Origin: JBAZFF01 sp043815465
Lineage (GTDB): Bacteria; Patescibacteriota; Minisyncoccia; Minisyncoccales; RBG-13-42-11
Assembly: GCA_043815465.1 (NCBI GenBank)
Contig: JBDRIW010000005.1
Span: 1-9,754 of the forward strand
Direction: 5' to 3'
DNA length: 9,754 nt
The position numbers and the translations under genes were made by a program. This document shows positions 6,015-9,754 of the stretch, one piece after another. How positions within the stretch are numbered: the stretch's first letter is position 1; every line of letters begins with the position of its first letter. Below the pieces are notes generated by a model. It had not been told where the DNA came from, searched no databases, and saw only the letters and a list, made by a program, of their open reading frames with translations.

Positions 6015-6015
6015 T

Positions 6016-6447
6016 ATGTTTCTAGGAGAATACAAATATTCAATAGACGATAAAAAAAGATTAGCCATTCCTACTAAGCTTAGATTAGCTTTGGGAAAGA
6101 AAGCAGTGGTAACCAGAGGATTAGATCAATGTCTTTTCTTGTATCCCGTTAAGGAGTGGGAAAAGTTGGCTAAGAAATTATCTCAATTACCATTATCTCA
6201 ATCAGACGCTAGGGGATTTGTAAGACTCATGTTGGGAGGAGCTATGGAAGTTTCAATTGATAACTTGGGCAGAATACTAGTTCCTGACTATTTAAAAGAT
6301 TACGCCGTTTTAAAAAAGAAAGTTGTTATGGTTGGACTATATGACAGAATAGAACTTTGGGATGAAATAGAATTTTCAAAATATCAAAAGAAAACAGAAA
6401 TGGCGGCAGGGGATATGGCCGAACGTTTAAAAGAATTAGGAATATAA
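6016..6447 (+). CDS. mraZ: transcriptional regulator MraZ
   Basis: MraZ is a DNA-binding repressor of the division and cell wall cluster that acts on its own promoter. The frame extends back to a GTG at 5974, but I choose ATG 6016. The family begins with M-F-x-G-E-Y, seen here as MFLGEYKYSID, and this gives 143 residues, the usual length. Two SpoVT-AbrB-type half-barrel repeats are visible. The first contains DDKKRLAIP (about 11-19), with Lys where DxKGR is more common. The second contains DNLGRILVP (about 82-90). The earlier GTG would lie within the predicted operator array. No Shine-Dalgarno motif precedes the ATG. The upstream GTG boxes support self-repression. The gene is followed after one base by rsmH, the standard arrangement. 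The identification is secure. Confidence 0.95.
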   Translation: MFLGEYKYSIDDKKRLAIPTKLRLALGKKAVVTRGLDQCLFLYPVKEWEKLAKKLSQLPLSQSDARGFVRLMLGGAMEVSIDNLGRILVPDYLKDYAVLKKKVVMVGLYDRIELWDEIEFSKYQKKTEMAAGDMAERLKELGI

Positions 6448-6448
6448 A

Positions 6449-7339
6449 ATGAACCACGTATCAGTCCTCCAAAAAGAAGTAATAAAATATCTTGATCCAA
6501 AACCAAATAATACTTTTATTGATTGTACTGTAGATGGAGGAGGACACACATTACAAATATTAGAAAGAACATCGCCCAATGGAAAAGTATTAGCAATAGA
6601 TTGGGATGAGGGAATGATAAGTCGTTTGAAAATTAAATCAAAAGAATTGAAGTTAGGAAATAGATTAATCCTATCCAATGACAATTTCGCTAATTTAGAA
6701 GAAATAGCAAAGAAAGAAAAAATAAAGGTAGTTCATGGAATATTATTTGATCTAGGATTCTCAAGTTGGCATCCTGATTCATCGGAAAGAGGATTTACTT
6801 TTAGAAAGAATGAGAAACTAGACATGAGGTATGACATTAATAATCCCCTAACAGCAACTAAGATTTTAAACTTTTGGTCTGAAAATGATATAGAGAATAT
6901 TTTAAAAGACTATGGAGAAGAAAAGTTTTCTAAAGAAATAGCAAAAAGAATAATAGAAGAAAGAAAGATAAAAGAAATAGAAACAACATTCCAACTAATA
7001 AGCATTATAAGAAGATCAATTCCTCAAAGGTATCAGTATCAAAAGATTCATCCAGCTACTAGAACTTTCCAAGCACTAAGAATAGCTGTTAATGACGAAT
7101 TAAATAATATCAAAAAAGGGTTAGGACAAGCAGTAAATATTATAGGAAAAGAAGGAAGGGTAGTAGTAATATCGTTCCACTCTTTAGAAGATAGAATAGT
7201 AAAAAACTTTATTAAGGAAAAAGAAAAAGAAAATATTATTCAAGGTCTAACAAAAAAACCAATAATACCCACAAAAGAAGAAATTATAATTAATAATCGT
7301 TCAAGGTCGGCAAAACTAAGAGCATTTAAAAAAATATGA
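6449..7339 (+). CDS. rsmH: 16S rRNA (cytosine(1402)-N(4))-methyltransferase RsmH (MraW)
   Basis: RsmH transfers a methyl group from S-adenosylmethionine to N4 of C1402 in the 16S rRNA decoding centre. The protein has 296 residues, slightly shorter than the usual 300-315. It starts with HVSVLQKEVIKYL, the family's opening. The SAM-binding loop is DCTVDGGGH (25-33), followed by the acidic strand end D51/D53. Further family motifs are DLGFSS (101-106, usually DLGVSS), RGFTF (114-118), LDMRYD (124-129), HPATRTFQALRIAVNDEL (201-218), ISFHSLEDR (241-249) and SRSAKLRA (285-292). An AGGA about 8 nt before the ATG is the nearest thing to a Shine-Dalgarno motif among these genes. The gene starts one base after mraZ and overlaps the next by ATGA, so all are probably translated from one mRNA. 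All key motifs are intact, so it is likely active. Confidence 0.95.
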   Translation: MNHVSVLQKEVIKYLDPKPNNTFIDCTVDGGGHTLQILERTSPNGKVLAIDWDEGMISRLKIKSKELKLGNRLILSNDNFANLEEIAKKEKIKVVHGILFDLGFSSWHPDSSERGFTFRKNEKLDMRYDINNPLTATKILNFWSENDIENILKDYGEEKFSKEIAKRIIEERKIKEIETTFQLISIIRRSIPQRYQYQKIHPATRTFQALRIAVNDELNNIKKGLGQAVNIIGKEGRVVVISFHSLEDRIVKNFIKEKEKENIIQGLTKKPIIPTKEEIIINNRSRSAKLRAFKKI

Positions 7340-7668
7340 CCACTCAAACAATAGTTTTTCCTCTCTCAATAAGTACTAAAATAGCTTTAAATAAGAAAGT
7401 AATAGTAATATCATTATTAGGATTAATGTTATCTCTTTTAGCTATTTCAATAATTCAAGTAAACGCGTATACTAATGAAATGTACACTATCAGAGGTTAT
7501 CAAAATCAGATTGCCGGATTACAGGGAAGCAATAAGATGTTGGAAATAGACTTATCTAGGGCTAGTTCTTTCAATAATCTTGGTTACCATGTTGAAAATC
7601 AGGTTTTTGTGAAGGCTGATAAGATAGAATACATTAAGGTTTTAGCGGGAACAGCCTTAGCTAAATAA
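7336..7668 (+). CDS. ftsL: FtsL-like bitopic cell-division protein
   Basis: A 110-residue protein with a short cytoplasmic N-terminus, one membrane helix (about 21-42, starting KKVIVISLLGLML) and an extracytoplasmic region. Residues about 46-75 have heptad-like spacing (YTNEMYTIRGYQNQIAGL), compatible with a coiled coil. This is the build of FtsL, which binds FtsB/DivIC and helps activate the septal synthase FtsW-FtsI. Sequence similarity in this family is always low. The call therefore rests on size, topology and position between rsmH and ftsI, the place of ftsL in most dcw clusters. The ATG overlaps the rsmH stop (ATGA), indicating coupled translation. A central Gly-Ser stretch weakens the coiled coil. 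It could equally be described as a DivIC-like or unassigned divisome protein. Confidence 0.7.
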   Translation: MTTQTIVFPLSISTKIALNKKVIVISLLGLMLSLLAISIIQVNAYTNEMYTIRGYQNQIAGLQGSNKMLEIDLSRASSFNNLGYHVENQVFVKADKIEYIKVLAGTALAK

Positions 7669-7682
7669 CACTTTCTCATTTT

Positions 7683-9305
7683 ATGAAGCAATGGAGAATT
7701 AATTTTATCTTAATTTTTATCTTTTTGTTTGGAGGATATATACTCTCCAAGCTTTTTTTTATTCAGATATTGAATGATGATTTATATAAAGCCTTATCTA
7801 GGGGACAAGCCCTATATAATATTGAAGAAACAGTCCTTGACTCTAGAGGGGAAATATTCTTTAGGGGGGGAGAACCACTAGCCATTAATGTTGAATGGCC
7901 CTTAGTGTCTATATCTCCAAGAGATATAGAAAATAGAGAGGATGCTGCTATTAAATTAGCTACTATTTTAGAAATAGAGGAAGAGTCTCTCCTAGAAAAG
8001 ATGAATGGAAATGATATGTATATTATTTTGAAAAAAAGAATATCTCAAAAAGAAGTAGAAGAGATAAAGGAATTAAATATAAAAGGTGTTTATCTTCAAA
8101 AAGAATTAGGGAGATATTATCCTCAAGAAGATTTAGCTTCCCAATTAGTAGGATTTTTAAATGTTGAAGGAGTGGGTCAATATGGATTAGAAGAATATTA
8201 CGATGATGTTTTAAGGGGAGAAAGAAGAGAACCAGGAAAAGACATATATCTTACTATAGATTATGCCGTTCAATTTACTGCGGAACAATTGTTGAAAGAA
8301 GCTAAAGAAAGTTTAAAAATAGAAGGAGGGGAAATAGTTGTTATGGATCCAATTACCGGAGAAATAGTTGCTATGGCTACATATCCTAATTTTAATCCTA
8401 ATAATTATTCTGAAGTTTCGGATATTTCTATATTTCAAAATTCTGCGACTCAAAAAATATTTGAACCAGGTTCTATTTTTAAACCAATAACTATGGCAGG
8501 GGCCTTGGACATGGGAGTTATTACTCCCAATACTACGTATGAAGATCCTGGGATGATAGAAATAGGTAAGTGGCCTATTTATAATTATGAAAGAAGGACT
8601 TATCCTGGATTAATCACTATGACTGAGGTATTAGAAAAATCTATAAATACAGGAGCTGTATTTGTTGAACGAAAACTAGGGGATAGTAATTTTCTTAAAT
8701 ATGTAGAAAAGTTTGGATTTTTTGAGCCTACTGGCATAGATTTAGAAGAAACTTATTCTGAGAATAAAGAACTTAGAAAGGGATATGAAGTTAGTTTTGC
8801 TACAGCTGCTTTTGGTCAGGGAGTAGAAGTTACCCCTCTTCAATTAGTAAAAGCTTTTTCTGCTATTGCTAATGGAGGCAATCTAATGAAACCTTATGTT
8901 ATTTCAAAAATAGATGAAAAAGAAACAAAACCTAAGGTTTTGGAAAATGGAGTTATCTCTGGAAAAGCTTCTTCCCAGTTAACGGCCATGTTGGTCAGCG
9001 TAGTAGAGAATGGTTATGGAAAACCAACTAAAATACCAGGATACTATATTGGAGGGAAAACAGGAACAGCTGAAATGTCTTGGTCATCTTTGGGAATTAA
9101 TAAATCAGGATATTCTCCTGATAAAACTTGGCAGAGCTTTATTGGATTTGCTCCTGCGTTTAATCCTCAGTTTGTAGTCTTGGTTAAGATGAATAATCCT
9201 CAAACAAAAACAGCTGAATCTTCTGCTGTTCCTAATTTTAAGAAGATGATGAAATACTTGATAGATTATTATCAGATAGCGCCTGACTATCAGGATGGCG
9301 AGTAA
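7683..9305 (+). CDS. ftsI: penicillin-binding protein FtsI (class B PBP, septal peptidoglycan transpeptidase)
   Basis: FtsI cross-links peptidoglycan peptides at the division septum and works with FtsW. The 540-residue protein has a short cytoplasmic start and one membrane helix (about 6-29). A PBP dimerisation region follows (about 48-185; note DSRGEI at 53-58 and the RYYPQEDLASQLVGF stretch at 144-158). The transpeptidase domain spans about 215-530. The three active-site motifs are present: S264-I-F-K267 (SxxK, with nucleophile S264 in EPGSIFKP), S320-I-N322 (SxN) and K459-T-G-T462. Length and order match class B PBPs, and nothing essential is missing. The start is the first ATG, 14 nt after the ftsL stop, without a Shine-Dalgarno motif. 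The dcw position favours FtsI over the elongation protein PBP2/MrdA. A run of seven G (7864-7870) lies in the early coding region. The last residues, APDYQDGE, are partly repeated in frame after the stop. Confidence 0.93.
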   Translation: MKQWRINFILIFIFLFGGYILSKLFFIQILNDDLYKALSRGQALYNIEETVLDSRGEIFFRGGEPLAINVEWPLVSISPRDIENREDAAIKLATILEIEEESLLEKMNGNDMYIILKKRISQKEVEEIKELNIKGVYLQKELGRYYPQEDLASQLVGFLNVEGVGQYGLEEYYDDVLRGERREPGKDIYLTIDYAVQFTAEQLLKEAKESLKIEGGEIVVMDPITGEIVAMATYPNFNPNNYSEVSDISIFQNSATQKIFEPGSIFKPITMAGALDMGVITPNTTYEDPGMIEIGKWPIYNYERRTYPGLITMTEVLEKSINTGAVFVERKLGDSNFLKYVEKFGFFEPTGIDLEETYSENKELRKGYEVSFATAAFGQGVEVTPLQLVKAFSAIANGGNLMKPYVISKIDEKETKPKVLENGVISGKASSQLTAMLVSVVENGYGKPTKIPGYYIGGKTGTAEMSWSSLGINKSGYSPDKTWQSFIGFAPAFNPQFVVLVKMNNPQTKTAESSAVPNFKKMMKYLIDYYQIAPDYQDGE

Positions 9306-9344
9306 AGAAGAGAATAAAATTCTCTTCGTCCAGCGCCTGATTAT
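9278..9344 (+). repeat. 54-bp-offset direct repeat spanning the ftsI stop codon
   Basis: AGCGCCTGACTAT at 9278-9290 (inside ftsI) recurs as AGCGCCTGATTAT at 9332-9344, matching at 12 of 13 bases. The offset of 54 bp is 18 codons, so the second copy is in the ftsI frame and would read APDYTD then TAG, beside APDYQDGE then TAA in the real C-terminus. Two in-frame stops (9303, 9315) separate them. Confidence 0.6.
9307..9327 (+). terminator. perfect 9-bp hairpin just after ftsI (terminator-like, no U tract)
   Basis: GAAGAGAAT (9307-9315) pairs fully with ATTCTCTTC (9319-9327) across an AAA loop, starting 2 nt after the ftsI stop codon. There is no run of T directly after it, so it is not a classical intrinsic terminator. 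It may protect the 3' end, weaken read-through, or bind a protein. The gene that follows has its own candidate promoter, which is consistent with a transcript boundary here. Confidence 0.4.
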
Positions 9345-9357
9345 ACTGATTAGTTTG

Positions 9358-9386
9358 TTGTATTATAGAAAATACTTTGTTAAAAT
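9358..9386 (+). promoter_or_regulatory. putative promoter of the gene at the right edge
   Basis: An extended -10 TGTTAAAAT at 9378-9386 (TGn plus TAAAAT) resembles the one at 360-368. A weak -35 TTGTAT lies at 9358-9363 with a 17-bp spacer. The predicted start near 9393 gives a leader of about 26 nt. A second -10-like TATAAA at 9411-9416 is only 3 nt before the ATG and is a less likely alternative. Confidence 0.4.
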
Positions 9387-9419
9387 CTACTAATAAAAAG
9401 AAATAAACATTATAAAAAC

Positions 9420-9754
9420 ATGGAGAATAAACCAGAAAAAGAACCAACGATAGAACCTTTAATAGAGAAAGAGAAGCCTGTGGAATCAGCGGTAGAATCG
9501 GTTGAAGTTAGAACAGAAGACTTAGAAAAAAATAGAGTGCTTTCAGAACGAGAAAAGATGATTAGGGAAAAATTGGAGCGAGAAGTGGAGATGATGAGAA
9601 AAGATTCAACTCTAAACAAAGAAGCGGGAAAAAGAGCAGAAGAGATTAAATCTATTGATGAAGAGGGAAAGTTAAAAAGACTTTTAGATTTAGCAGGGGA
9701 AAAAGGAGTAGTTTTTGCTATAGGTGTGGCTAAAGATATGCAAGATCCTTATAC
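9420..9754 (+). CDS. charged, coiled-coil-containing hypothetical protein (partial, runs off the right edge)
   Basis: The frame opens at ATG 9420 and stays open to the window end, giving at least 111 residues. Residues 1-30 are Glu/Pro/Lys-rich and probably disordered. About 31-85 are densely charged with a helical pattern (REKMIREKLEREVEMMRK), likely a coiled coil. Then a more hydrophobic segment begins, LKRLLDLAGEKGVVFAIGVAKDMQDPY (starting near residue 85). From memory, this last motif recurs in Parcubacteria hypothetical proteins, often with DPYLLD after it. I know no function. There is no signal peptide or membrane helix in the visible part. The gene takes the place where murE or other mur genes would often follow ftsI. 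It has a candidate promoter of its own and lacks a Shine-Dalgarno motif. Confidence 0.75.
   Translation, partial: MENKPEKEPTIEPLIEKEKPVESAVESVEVRTEDLEKNRVLSEREKMIREKLEREVEMMRKDSTLNKEAGKRAEEIKSIDEEGKLKRLLDLAGEKGVVFAIGVAKDMQDPY

Noticed and set aside
5974..6015. Upstream GTG start for mraZ adding 14 residues
   Set aside because: MraZ proteins begin at the MFLGEY motif, and the extension lies in the predicted operator and leader region.
5800..6015. A CRISPR array, tRNA or riboswitch in the largest intergenic gap
   Set aside because: The repeats are short (7-10 bp) and few, there is no cloverleaf or CCA end, and no riboswitch core is recognisable. The terminator, promoter and operator boxes explain most of it.
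6436..6684. - strand frame of 82 codons opposite rsmH
   Set aside because: It is antisense to the conserved SAM-binding region of rsmH, so it is a shadow frame.
9238..9619. Two - strand frames (9238-9447 and 9410-9619) near the ftsI end and the right-edge gene
   Set aside because: The first overlaps the ftsI end and the hairpin. The second is antisense to the charged coding frame and is Ser/Phe-rich, as expected for the complement of Glu/Lys codons.
1..9754. Insertion sequence, prophage or recently transferred segment
   Set aside because: There is no transposase, integrase, terminal inverted repeat or clear change in base composition. The whole window looks like core chromosome.

Overview
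This AT-rich window looks like chromosomal DNA from a Candidate Phyla Radiation bacterium (Patescibacteria, most likely a Parcubacteria-like lineage). The assignment is an inference. It rests on a DUF5671 membrane protein, a membrane-anchored Clp-like ATPase that I recognise from that group, a reduced mraZ-rsmH-ftsL-ftsI cluster, very tight gene packing, and almost no Shine-Dalgarno motifs. TGA is used as a normal stop (ends of the genes at 33-329 and 6449-7339), so the UGA-glycine code of Gracilibacteria/SR1 does not apply. All genes are on the + strand.

Left part (1-1350): the last codons of an upstream gene, a small two-helix membrane protein, and a DUF5671 membrane protein with a large, probably extracytoplasmic C-terminal region.

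Middle part (1413-5799): five closely packed genes that look like one operon. They encode a membrane-anchored SIMPL-domain protein, a small soluble protein resembling DUF4258, two small membrane proteins of unknown function, and a double-AAA+ Clp/ClpA-like ATPase carrying two N-terminal membrane helices. The ATPase is the most interesting item. Its first AAA+ module has lost most catalytic signatures, its second is intact for ATP hydrolysis, and both substrate-threading pore loops lack their aromatic residues. It is therefore unlikely to be an ordinary ClpA/B/C unfoldase. The operon ends in a good intrinsic terminator (5828-5857).

Right part (5858-9305): an intergenic control region with a strong sigma70-type promoter embedded in GTG-containing boxes that resemble MraZ operators, followed by mraZ, rsmH (mraW), an ftsL-like gene and ftsI. 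These form the front of the division and cell wall (dcw) cluster: a transcriptional autoregulator, the 16S rRNA C1402 methyltransferase, a small bitopic divisome protein and the septal transpeptidase. The usual following mur genes are not seen. After ftsI come a perfect 9-bp hairpin, an in-frame repeat of the ftsI tail, a probable promoter, and a charged, partly coiled-coil hypothetical protein that runs off the right edge.
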